A stretch of 6,521 bases of DNA from positions 1 through 6,521 of the forward strand of contig WQSD01000071.1 in assembly GCA_009788105.1 (NCBI GenBank), given 5' to 3'. The position numbers and the translations under genes are program-made. Below the pieces are notes generated by a model. The model was not told the origin of the DNA. It made no database searches and saw only the letters and a program-made list of their open reading frames with translations. Within the stretch, counting starts at the first letter, position 1; every line of letters begins with the position of its first letter. The stretch comes from Oscillospiraceae bacterium. Lineage in GTDB: Bacteria; Bacillota; Clostridia; Oscillospirales; CAG-272. Shown piece by piece: positions 1 through 5,541 of the stretch.

Positions 1-36
1 GGCGTACCGTCATTGGTAGGCGTACCATCATTGGTA
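1..36 (-). repeat. 18-bp tandem repeat encoding TNDGTP
   Basis: Two 18-bp units (1-18 and 19-36) differ at one base (G/A at 9 versus 27). They keep the reading frame of the minus-strand gene and encode the hexapeptide TNDGTP. The array touches the window edge, so the copy number is unknown. It follows a Pro-rich run (about residues 259-265) and is probably a length-variable stalk. Confidence 0.8.
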
Positions 37-830
37 GGCGGTGGTGGTGGCGGAGCAGGGGTATACAACAATTCACACCAGCAGTCATCAAAATCATCGT
101 CGCAAGTTTCGCAATCGTCCTCGCACTCGCAGTCAACAGTTTCAAACAACGGAATGAACGCACCTAAAGACACAAATTGGTCATACCCAGCTGCTGTTTG
201 GAACCAACCACTGGTAGCTTCAAGGCGAATAAAACGAGTAGTTACCGGTTCGTCGAATTCAATGAAAACCGGATATGGAGGAGCATTTGCGCTTGTATAT
301 TCACCATGGATTGGAACATGCGGGAAATATTCAGCGCGGGCTTCTGGTGTTTCGTTAGTACGAAGCGGTGCAGGGGCAGAAGGAATTAACGCAACTCGCT
401 CCCACTCGCCAGGCTCAAGAAATTCATCTCCGCCAGGCCACCCATTGCCTGTAGAATCGTGTACAGCAATATGACCAGCAAGAATACGACCGTTTGAACC
501 GTCACGAGTAACTAAAATAAGTCCGGTTAGAGTAAGTTCAGTTCCCATGTCGATTTCTAAAAAGAATGGTGTTTCCTCGCTGGCAGTACCATCCGGAGCA
601 ACCCACGCAGTGTGCCAAATGGTAGCATCTCCTGAAATGTGAGTATGCAATACATTTGTGGGGAGAGAGTTGCCGTGAAAGTCACTGGCACGAGCATCAA
701 AGGTTGCGAATATTCTTGGTGTCCAATATGCTTCCCATTCTGCTTCATCGGCGGACGAAACAATAGCAAATGATGTAAGTAATATAACTACAACAAGAGC
801 CAAAGTTGAAAGTTTTAATGTCTTTTTCAT
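1..830 (-). CDS. Secreted discoidin-like (F5/8 type C) surface protein, 3' end missing
   Basis: Reading the minus strand from the ATG at 830-828 gives 276 complete codons with no stop, so the gene continues past the window edge. The start is supported by AAGGAG 9 nt upstream. Residues 1-27 form a signal peptide (KK, a hydrophobic core, then a VSSA site). Residues about 42-228 look like an F5/8 type C (galactose-binding, discoidin) fold: a FDARASD start, IWHTAW at 71-76, FLEIDMG at 90-96, GLILVTRDG at 103-111, and a final TRFIRLEA strand at 198-205. Such domains usually bind carbohydrate or another surface ligand outside the cell; the ligand here cannot be read. Residues 233-253 are an acidic stretch with six Cys (234, 236, 240, 243, 250, 252). 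Pro-runs and TNDGTP repeats follow, as in a stalk leading to a wall or membrane anchor that would lie outside the window. The domain call is from pattern recognition, not a profile search. Confidence 0.85.
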   Translation of the reverse strand, partial: MKKTLKLSTLALVVVILLTSFAIVSSADEAEWEAYWTPRIFATFDARASDFHGNSLPTNVLHTHISGDATIWHTAWVAPDGTASEETPFFLEIDMGTELTLTGLILVTRDGSNGRILAGHIAVHDSTGNGWPGGDEFLEPGEWERVALIPSAPAPLRTNETPEARAEYFPHVPIHGEYTSANAPPYPVFIEFDEPVTTRFIRLEATSGWFQTAAGYDQFVSLGAFIPLFETVDCECEDDCETCDDDFDDCWCELLYTPAPPPPPPTNDGTPTNDGT

Positions 831-933
831 AAGGTTTTTCTCCTTTTTGGAAAGAATTTTTTGGGTGCAATATCTTTGCGAACAGCATTTACCACAAAGC
901 ATTTTTTACATAAAATATACACCCTTTACAAAT

Positions 934-962
934 ATAATACACTATATTTTTACTTTTGTCAA
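934..962 (-). promoter_or_regulatory. Sigma-A-type promoter of the discoidin-like gene
   Basis: On the minus strand the -35 box TTGACA (962-957) is followed by a 17-nt spacer and the -10 box TATTAT (939-934). Transcription would start near 927, giving a leader of about 97 nt before the ATG at 830. The leader holds a possible weak fold: CACCC/GGGTG (920-924 with 863-867) enclosing CTTTG/CAAAG (874-878 with 895-899). Confidence 0.8.
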
Positions 963-1058
963 TAGTTTTATTGAAAAAAACGAAAAAACCGAACTCAGAA
1001 CAAAACAACCCCACAGCAACTATTACTGAAAATTAACATTTTTTAATCATGTTCGGTA

Positions 1059-1086
1059 TTGACAAAAACTGAATTTGTGATATAAT
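1059..1086 (+). promoter_or_regulatory. Sigma-A-type promoter of the lipoprotein-YibE/F-surface protein operon
   Basis: TTGACA (1059-1064), a 16-nt spacer and TATAAT (1081-1086), with an extended -10 TGA directly before it (1078-1080). Transcription would start near 1093, only a few bases before the GGAGG ribosome binding site at 1096-1100, so the leader is very short. This promoter diverges from the one at 934-962; the two -35 boxes are about 100 bp apart. Confidence 0.88.
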
Positions 1087-1108
1087 ATGATGTACGGAGG
1101 TTAATTTT

Positions 1109-1759
1109 ATGAAAAAAATCTTTGCAACCCTTGTTTTGTTGCCCCTGGTGTTTCTCTTTGCTTGCAGTGACGCACCACCCGCGACAACTGACAACGACCA
1201 AAACCAGACTTATCAGCCTGGAAAAAACGATGATATATCCGATGATATATCAAGGGGTCAAGACCCGGTGATTGAGCTACTAAATGTAACCGAAGCCTTG
1301 GAAATATTCGCCGAAGGTGTAGAGGCACAAGTTTTTGATATAGAAACCGGGATAAGATTTCGCATAATGCGAACTACCGGCGGGTATAACACCCTTGCCG
1401 ACGTCGAGCCACTTACTGTAGCAGACACCGAAAATATGCTGTACATAGCAGGCGGAACTTGGAATATCCGCCCAAGAGCCGTGATTGTCACTGTTCAAGG
1501 CAGACATATCGCCGGCTCGATTATGCCTTTCCCTCACTCAGGTTGCGATGACAACCCACATGGTGTTATCGTTGACAATCGGAATGGAGCAACCGGCAGA
1601 GGCATAAACCTTAACAGCATTCGCGACAACGGAATGACAGGAGTAGTTGACATTTATTTTTTCAACAGTTTAATCCCCGGGCTTAACAGAATCAACGAAA
1701 GACATCAAGAAATGGTGCTTGAAGCGTACGAATTCGACGGATTTACATATGATGACTAA
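1109..1759 (+). CDS. Putative lipoprotein with a conserved uncharacterised extracytoplasmic domain
   Basis: The protein has 216 residues. GGAGG lies 8 nt before the ATG. The N-terminus MKKIFATLV with a hydrophobic run to LFAC (16-19) is a lipoprotein signal, so Cys19 would be lipidated and the protein held on the outer face of the membrane. Residues 20-53 are a polar linker with a small DDIS duplication (41-48, from a 12-bp repeat at 1229-1252). Residues about 71-206 form one domain with VFDIETGIRFRIMR (75-88), LADVEPLT (96-103), a GGTW turn (115-118), RAVIVTVQGRHIAGSI (123-138), PH at 142-143 and HQEMVLEA (199-206). From memory this matches an uncharacterised domain in many Bacillota wall-associated proteins, usually written HADVEPLT, GGxW, MPHG and HFCIHF; here several of the usual His positions are changed. 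It is the first gene of an apparent operon and overlaps the next gene by 11 bp. Function unknown. Confidence 0.88.
   Translation: MKKIFATLVLLPLVFLFACSDAPPATTDNDQNQTYQPGKNDDISDDISRGQDPVIELLNVTEALEIFAEGVEAQVFDIETGIRFRIMRTTGGYNTLADVEPLTVADTENMLYIAGGTWNIRPRAVIVTVQGRHIAGSIMPFPHSGCDDNPHGVIVDNRNGATGRGINLNSIRDNGMTGVVDIYFFNSLIPGLNRINERHQEMVLEAYEFDGFTYDD
1229..1252 (+). repeat. 12-bp tandem duplication in the lipoprotein linker
   Basis: Two 12-bp units (1229-1240, 1241-1252) differ only at the last base and encode DDIS twice. They lie in the low-complexity linker between the lipidated Cys and the folded domain. Confidence 0.7.
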
Positions 1760-2912
1760 AAAAGCAAAGTCTGTAATTCTGTTGCTTGTTTGTTTACTGC
1801 TTGTCGCTACATTTTCTATTAGCATTTACGCAAGAAACGCAAATATTGCAGAAGATTATCAGCTTAATATCTATCGTGCACGAGTGGTCGAAGTCACCAA
1901 TCGTGAGGTGCATGGCACCACTGTGCAAACTGTAACCATTCGCATTTTGAACCGCGATTTGCGCGGCACAGAGGCAACAATCAACAACACCTTGACAGGA
2001 AACTATATCTACCTGTCGCCTGGAAATCGCATTATTGTACACGCCGAACTTGACACACAAGCCGACCAGCACTCCTTTTTCTTCGAGGGTGTCGACCGCC
2101 AAAGTCCGATTTTATGGATGGTTTTGATTTTCGTGATTTGTGTTATTGCAGTCGGTAAGACAAAGGGGATTAAATCGCTGATTTCCCTTGCTGCAATAAT
2201 TTTACTAATTATTTTCGGGCTTATTCCGTTGCTTTTGCGTGGATATGACCCAATAATTCTGTCTATATTAGCCTGCATACTTGCCACAATAATCAATTTT
2301 GGCATATGCTTTGGCATTAGTAAAAAATCAATTTCTGCTACCATTGGTGTTGCAGGAGGTTTGGTTATCGCGGGGGTTGTTGCGTATGTTTTTAGTGCAA
2401 TTACCCGTGTAGGCTTTGCACATGGCGATGCCCAAATGTTGCAGTATCTCCCCGGGGGAAGCGGATTCAACTTCCGTGGTTTACTCTTCGCAGGTATTAT
2501 CATAGCCACTCTTGGAGCGTGCTTAGATGTAGCAATTTCGATTTCCTCATCATTAACTGAAATAAGAACACAAAATCCAAATGCATCTGACAAAGACCTG
2601 ATTAAATCAGGGTTCAACATTGGTCGTGACATAATGGGCACTATGGTAAACACTCTAATTTTGGTTTATACCGGCTCTTCTCTTTCGACTATTTTGATAC
2701 TAATTGGATTTGACATGGGCTTTAGCGAAATTATCAACCTACAGTCTATTGCCACCGAAATAATCAGTGGTATTTCCGGCAGTATGGGACTTATATTTGT
2801 TATTCCGGCCACAATCTTTGCCTTTATTTTCATTAACAGAAAAGGAGCAAGCAATGAATCACAACCCGAGAACAAAACCTGTGAAAAAGACACTCCGCCT
2901 TGTGCTGATTAG
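1749..2912 (+). CDS. YibE/F-family polytopic membrane protein
   Basis: This is a 387-residue integral membrane protein of the YibE/F-like family, whose biochemical role is not known. I place the start at the ATG at 1749 (an ATG at 1752 is equally possible). The frame is open upstream to an ATG at 1719, but that would add a polar stretch in front of the signal/membrane segment and lie inside the preceding gene. Residues 8-27 are the first membrane segment. About 34-118 is an extracytoplasmic, beta-rich part with an LSPGNRIIVHAE turn (89-100). Membrane helices follow at about 121-136, 141-163, 168-190, 194-217, 241-266, 297-320 and 342-362. Family-like motifs are GACLDVAISISSSLTEI (256-272) and GRDIMGTMVNTL (292-303). 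The hydrophilic tail after residue 364 is encoded largely within the overlap with the next gene. The 11-bp overlap with the lipoprotein stop and the weak GACGGA site suggest translational coupling. Confidence 0.9.
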   Translation: MMTKKAKSVILLLVCLLLVATFSISIYARNANIAEDYQLNIYRARVVEVTNREVHGTTVQTVTIRILNRDLRGTEATINNTLTGNYIYLSPGNRIIVHAELDTQADQHSFFFEGVDRQSPILWMVLIFVICVIAVGKTKGIKSLISLAAIILLIIFGLIPLLLRGYDPIILSILACILATIINFGICFGISKKSISATIGVAGGLVIAGVVAYVFSAITRVGFAHGDAQMLQYLPGGSGFNFRGLLFAGIIIATLGACLDVAISISSSLTEIRTQNPNASDKDLIKSGFNIGRDIMGTMVNTLILVYTGSSLSTILILIGFDMGFSEIINLQSIATEIISGISGSMGLIFVIPATIFAFIFINRKGASNESQPENKTCEKDTPPCAD

Positions 2913-3975
2913 TTTGGTCATTCTTGTTATGATAGCTACCTCTTTTAATGTTGTCGCCTGCCCCCACTTTGATGAATTCGGGCGGGAATATTGGCTTTTT
3001 TATGGACACACACGTGCGTCAATAATGTTTAGATACCCAAATCATTTCCACCAAATGAGCATCGCCATGGATGAGGACACATTTGAAACAGACAGAACGG
3101 AGATTTACAGCGAATCTTTCGAGTTTCCCGTGCTTGGCGCTCCTCTTTGGGGTGAAGTAGAGAACTTCCAGTTTGACATTTCCAGAATTGAAGTCACAGG
3201 GCAAGAATTTCAGTTAAATATTCGATTCGAGAATACAATCGCCGCCGCTCGCGCCTCTCGCGGTGCAGACAGCGAAGATTTTGTGTACACCATATTTGTG
3301 ACTAATTTGCTGAATGACGAGGATGATGTTCGTCTGCTAAATGCACAAAACAGAATAACCGCAAACGATTTTGCTTTGGCTGTCCCTGAAATATTTCTTG
3401 TTTCCGCCCGATTTGATTACCGCTACGAGCTTATGCAGTACCGCGTGAATATTTACGAGTTTTACGACCCGGTAGAGGTGCGGGTTTTTGGTGCAACAAA
3501 TACCAACAATGTTGTAGCGATAAACATCGACGGCGACATGGAAACAGCAGAAAAAATCGGCGTGATATACAACCACTATATTGGTGCATATGCTTTTTAT
3601 GTAAGCCACCCCGGCACATATATTTTGGTGCATGGTGATTTTGATTTAGGCGACTTGGTGAACGTTCCGGATTTACATGCTCCAAATAATCCCGCTGAAA
3701 CTCCAAATAATCCTGCCGAAACCCCAAATAATCCCGCCGAAACCCCAAATAATCCTATCGAACCCCCAAATAATCCTACCGAAACTCCAAATACAAACCC
3801 TCCACAAAGCGAATCAAATACAAACCCTCCGCAAACAAACAACCCATACAATTCAAACGACCCATACACTCAAAGAAGTTTTGCCCTTGTGTTTATAGTA
3901 ATACCAGTCGCAACTGTAGTTATTGCGGGGGGCGTTTTTGGCGTGATAATGTCAAAAAAGAGTCGAGTTGGTTAA
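2854..3975 (+). CDS. Membrane-anchored surface protein with Asn/Pro-rich repeat stalk
   Basis: The protein has 373 residues. The start at 2854 is chosen because AAAGGAG (2841-2847) sits 6 nt upstream and a proper signal sequence follows; the frame is open further upstream but reads non-signal sequence inside the YibE/F gene. The gene begins 59 bp before the YibE/F stop. Residues 11-35 are a signal sequence ending VVA-Cys36, which could be a signal peptidase I site or a lipobox. Residues about 37-270 are an extracellular, probably beta-rich region that I do not recognise; its end (about 245-262, AYAFYVSHPGTYILV) resembles the last strands of small beta-sandwich modules in clostridial surface proteins. 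Residues 277-311 are five heptapeptides of the PNNPAET type, followed by two NTNPPQ units. Residues 342-366 are a membrane helix followed by SKKSRVG, the layout of a tail anchor or a divergent sorting signal. Last gene of the apparent operon; likely exposed at the cell surface. Confidence 0.87.
   Translation: MNHNPRTKPVKKTLRLVLISLVILVMIATSFNVVACPHFDEFGREYWLFYGHTRASIMFRYPNHFHQMSIAMDEDTFETDRTEIYSESFEFPVLGAPLWGEVENFQFDISRIEVTGQEFQLNIRFENTIAAARASRGADSEDFVYTIFVTNLLNDEDDVRLLNAQNRITANDFALAVPEIFLVSARFDYRYELMQYRVNIYEFYDPVEVRVFGATNTNNVVAINIDGDMETAEKIGVIYNHYIGAYAFYVSHPGTYILVHGDFDLGDLVNVPDLHAPNNPAETPNNPAETPNNPAETPNNPIEPPNNPTETPNTNPPQSESNTNPPQTNNPYNSNDPYTQRSFALVFIVIPVATVVIAGGVFGVIMSKKSRVG
3682..3786 (+). 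repeat. Five 21-bp tandem units encoding PNNPAET heptads
   Basis: Units at 3682-3702, 3703-3723, 3724-3744, 3745-3765 and 3766-3786 encode PNNPAET three times, then PNNPIEP and PNNPTET. The first three units differ mainly at third codon positions, while the last two also change amino acids. This fits a stalk that expands and contracts by slippage or recombination. Confidence 0.9.
3790..3834 (+). repeat. Two 18-bp copies encoding NTNPPQ
   Basis: Copies at 3790-3807 and 3817-3834 differ at one base and are separated by codons for SES. They extend the Asn/Pro-rich stalk of the surface protein beyond the heptad array. Confidence 0.8.
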
Positions 3976-3991
3976 ACTTTTTCATTTTTTT
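3954..3991 (+). terminator. Weak candidate terminator or T-rich tract after the surface-protein gene
   Basis: AAAAAAG (3954-3960) can pair loosely with CTTTTT (3977-3982), followed by seven T (3985-3991) and further T-runs to 4008. The stem is all A-T except one pair and partly lies in the coding sequence, so this is a poor intrinsic terminator. Read-through into the next unit is possible. Confidence 0.25.
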
Positions 3992-4022
3992 CAATTTTTT
4001 CAAATTTTAGCTTGTTTACCAC

Positions 4023-4051
4023 TTGACAAAAGCAAAATTACTCGCTATAAT
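4023..4051 (+). promoter_or_regulatory. Consensus sigma-A promoter of the CNNM/CorC gene and its leader
   Basis: TTGACA (4023-4028), a 17-nt spacer and TATAAT (4046-4051): both boxes match consensus and the spacing is optimal. Transcription would start near 4058, leaving about 200 nt of leader before the ATG at 4262. A promoter this strong in front of a long foldable leader fits regulation after initiation. Confidence 0.9.
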
Positions 4052-4057
4052 AAGATA

Positions 4058-4240
4058 TTCATGGGGGTGTTGAATAAAGATGGAACGAGGTCAATCATGT
4101 TTCAATCTCGTTTTTCTGGTTTTTCAAAAACCGTTGATACACAACGGTTCATGTTTTTGAAAAACCAGAAAAATACGCTCCGAGCGGAAAACCACCGCTC
4201 ATCCGCCGAGATATTCAACACATTCATTTATCAACCTGTA
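4058..4240 (+). ncRNA. Structured 5' leader, candidate cis-regulatory RNA of unknown class
   Basis: The leader folds by eye into a closed four-way junction. P1 is a perfect 10-bp helix, GTGTTGAATA (4067-4076) with TATTCAACAC (4212-4221). P2 is 8 bp (4084-4091 with 4105-4112, one G-U). P3 is a long hairpin: 4111-4130 with 4154-4173 (20 bp, sharing its outer two bases with P2), a 6-nt bulge (4148-4153), and CCGTTG/CAACGG (4131-4136 with 4142-4147) around the loop ATACA. P4 is GAGCGG/CCGCTC (4182-4187 with 4195-4200). Alternatives exist: TGAATA (4071-4076) can pair instead with TATTCA (4056-4061), and GTTGATA (4133-4139) with TATCAAC (4229-4235), just upstream of the ribosome binding site. I do not recognise a known riboswitch core. 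A small inverted-repeat mobile element is the main alternative explanation. That the sequence is highly structured is visible; that it regulates is inferred. Confidence 0.6.
4111..4173. repeat. Long imperfect palindrome within the leader
   Basis: The arms 4111-4136 and 4142-4173 are perfectly complementary apart from a 6-nt insertion (TTCATG, 4148-4153) in the right arm. The total is 26 paired bases around a 5-nt loop. The arms are T-rich at the outer ends, so on either strand the structure is followed by a short T-run only if the outermost pairs are open. Confidence 0.9.
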
Positions 4241-4241
4241 T

Positions 4242-4247
4242 AAGGAG
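4242..4247 (+). promoter_or_regulatory. Ribosome binding site of the CNNM/CorC gene, unusually distant
   Basis: AAGGAG at 4242-4247 lies 14 nt from the ATG at 4262, longer than the usual 5-10 nt. No ATG, GTG or TTG in frame lies between them, so the start is not in doubt. The long spacer may reduce initiation or leave room for the upstream RNA structure to act. Confidence 0.7.
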
Positions 4248-4261
4248 CCAACACCAACTAT

Positions 4262-5533
4262 ATGGACATTGGCAGTATATTAACCATAATCGCCATCGCT
4301 ATCCTTATCCTGTTTTCAGGGTTTTTGGGAGCGGTGGAAATTGCATTTGTCGCACTTAACCGCATTCGTATCAAAACCATGGCAGAAGAAGGCTCGAAGC
4401 GCGCTAAATTGACCCTGCGATTGTACGAGGACTATGACAACCTGCTTTCCACCTGCCTTGTGCTGAACAATATTGCCCTGATTACGGCGGCAAGTATCTC
4501 TACCCTGCTTTTTGTTCGGCATTTTGATGACTATGGCACTTTGCTGTCCACTATCGTTATCACCATTGTCGCTTTGATTTTCGGCGACATCACCCCCCGC
4601 AGTATGGCGAAGGCGTCGGCAGACAGATTTGCCCTTTTCGCCTCTCCCATCATGCACTGGATGATTGTGCTTCTTTTTCCGATTAACTGGATTTTCGCTA
4701 AATGGAAACTGCTGATGGGGAAAATCTTTAAGGCAGAAACCACTCTTACCTACACCGAAGAAGAGATTTTGTCCATTGTTGACGAAGCTGAGGAAGAGGG
4801 GGCGATTGATGAAGAGGACATGGAGCTGATTCACAGCGTTATCGAGTTCAACGACCTTTTCACCGAAGATATTCTTACTCCCCGAACGAAAATCGTTGGG
4901 GCGCATGATGATGTTAGCATTGACGAGCTTGCGGAGGTGTTTTTAGAATCAGGGCATTCTCGTATTCCTTTGTACAAAGAAAGCCTTGATGACATTACCG
5001 GCATTGTTCATATGCGCGACTTTTTGCAGCTGATGATTAAGCGGGACCAAAGTGTGGCTGATATTATCACGCCGCCCACTTTTGCCGCACCCTCTATGAA
5101 AATCAGCGACCTGTTCAAGATGATGCAAAAGCAAAAGGTACTCATGGTTATTGTCACTGACGAGTACGGCGGCACAGCCGGCATGGTGACAATGGAGGAC
5201 ATACTTGAGGAACTTGTAGGGGATATTTGGGACGAGTTTGACGAAGTTGTGGAGGACATTGTTCTTATGAGCGACGGGGAGTATCGTGTTCTATGCTCCG
5301 CCTCTATTGATGATTTGTTTGAAGAGCTATCCCTTGACGAGGACGAAGATATTGAAGCCCACACGGTAGGCGGCTGGATTATGGACAAATTAGAGCATAT
5401 TCCCGAAGTAGGCGACAACTTTATTTATCGTAACTTATCTGTAACAATCACCAAGGCAGACGACAAAATGGCACTTGAGTGCGTTATTACAGTAACATCA
5501 ACTGACACAGAAGAAGAAAGGCATCAGAAATGA
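4262..5533 (+). CDS. CNNM/CorC-family protein: DUF21, CBS pair, CorC_HlyC domain
   Basis: This 423-residue protein has the standard architecture of the family once called hemolysin-related, now linked to Mg2+ (and Co2+) efflux. DUF21 (about 1-190) has membrane helices near 3-25, 62-85, 94-118 and 124-150. It carries family positions Ser19 and Glu26 in the first helix, Asn69-Asn70, and GDITPR (108-113) where most relatives have a GE-x-x-PK form. An acidic segment EEEILSIVDEAEEEGAID (166-183) leads to the CBS pair (about 203-258 and 268-322), which in relatives binds adenine nucleotides. The signature DEYGGTAGMVTMEDILEELVGD spans 300-321, and the CorC_HlyC domain covers about 333-415. It is preceded by a consensus promoter and structured leader, and followed by a P-type cation ATPase gene, which supports a role in divalent-cation balance. 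The substrate is not readable from the sequence. Confidence 0.93.
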   Translation: MDIGSILTIIAIAILILFSGFLGAVEIAFVALNRIRIKTMAEEGSKRAKLTLRLYEDYDNLLSTCLVLNNIALITAASISTLLFVRHFDDYGTLLSTIVITIVALIFGDITPRSMAKASADRFALFASPIMHWMIVLLFPINWIFAKWKLLMGKIFKAETTLTYTEEEILSIVDEAEEEGAIDEEDMELIHSVIEFNDLFTEDILTPRTKIVGAHDDVSIDELAEVFLESGHSRIPLYKESLDDITGIVHMRDFLQLMIKRDQSVADIITPPTFAAPSMKISDLFKMMQKQKVLMVIVTDEYGGTAGMVTMEDILEELVGDIWDEFDEVVEDIVLMSDGEYRVLCSASIDDLFEELSLDEDEDIEAHTVGGWIMDKLEHIPEVGDNFIYRNLSVTITKADDKMALECVITVTSTDTEEERHQK

Positions 5534-5541
5534 TGCCTTTC
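5516..5541. terminator. 11-bp perfect hairpin with GAAA loop spanning the CNNM/CorC stop codon
   Basis: GAAAGGCATCA (5516-5526) pairs perfectly with TGATGCCTTTC (5531-5541) around the tetraloop GAAA (5527-5530). The TGA stop (5531-5533) is the first triplet of the right arm. The plus strand has only AATTTG after the stem, so it is a weak intrinsic terminator there; the minus strand has TTCTTCT after it. It may instead stabilise or process the 3' end of the message. Confidence 0.5.

Noticed and set aside
13..474. Plus-strand open frame of 153 codons over the discoidin-like gene
   Set aside because: It is antisense to the minus-strand gene, has no ribosome binding site, and is low-complexity Ser/Gln/Gly sequence. 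The minus strand encodes a signal peptide and a recognisable domain.
847..1029. Plus-strand open frame of 60 codons in the divergent intergenic region
   Set aside because: It lies over the minus-strand leader and promoter, has no ribosome binding site, and its composition just reflects AT-rich DNA.
1719..1748. Upstream start for the YibE/F protein
   Set aside because: The extra residues are polar, lie within the lipoprotein gene and would push the signal/membrane segment inward. The ATG pair at 1749-1754 at the stop of the lipoprotein gene is the natural coupled start.
2009..2653. Minus-strand open frame of 214 codons
   Set aside because: It is antisense to the YibE/F gene, with no ribosome binding site and no recognisable domain.
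2767..2853. Upstream start for the surface protein
   Set aside because: It would lack a ribosome binding site, while 2854 has AAAGGAG 6 nt upstream and begins a proper signal sequence.
3682..3834. CRISPR-like array
   Set aside because: The 21-bp and 18-bp units are in frame, without regular unique spacers, and encode a Pro/Asn-rich stalk.
4058..4240. Known riboswitch (M-box, yybP-ykoY, c-di-AMP) in the leader
   Set aside because: I looked for conserved core strings, such as the GGGGAGUA-like segment of yybP-ykoY, and found none. The 4063-4067 G-run followed by TGTTG does not match. An Infernal search would settle it.
3968..4243. Plus-strand open frame of 91 codons across the leader
   Set aside because: It starts inside the surface-protein gene and runs over the promoter and palindromes. 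No ribosome binding site or protein-like pattern supports it.
4316..4906. Minus-strand open frame of 196 codons
   Set aside because: It is the shadow of the CNNM/CorC gene, whose sense translation carries strong family motifs.
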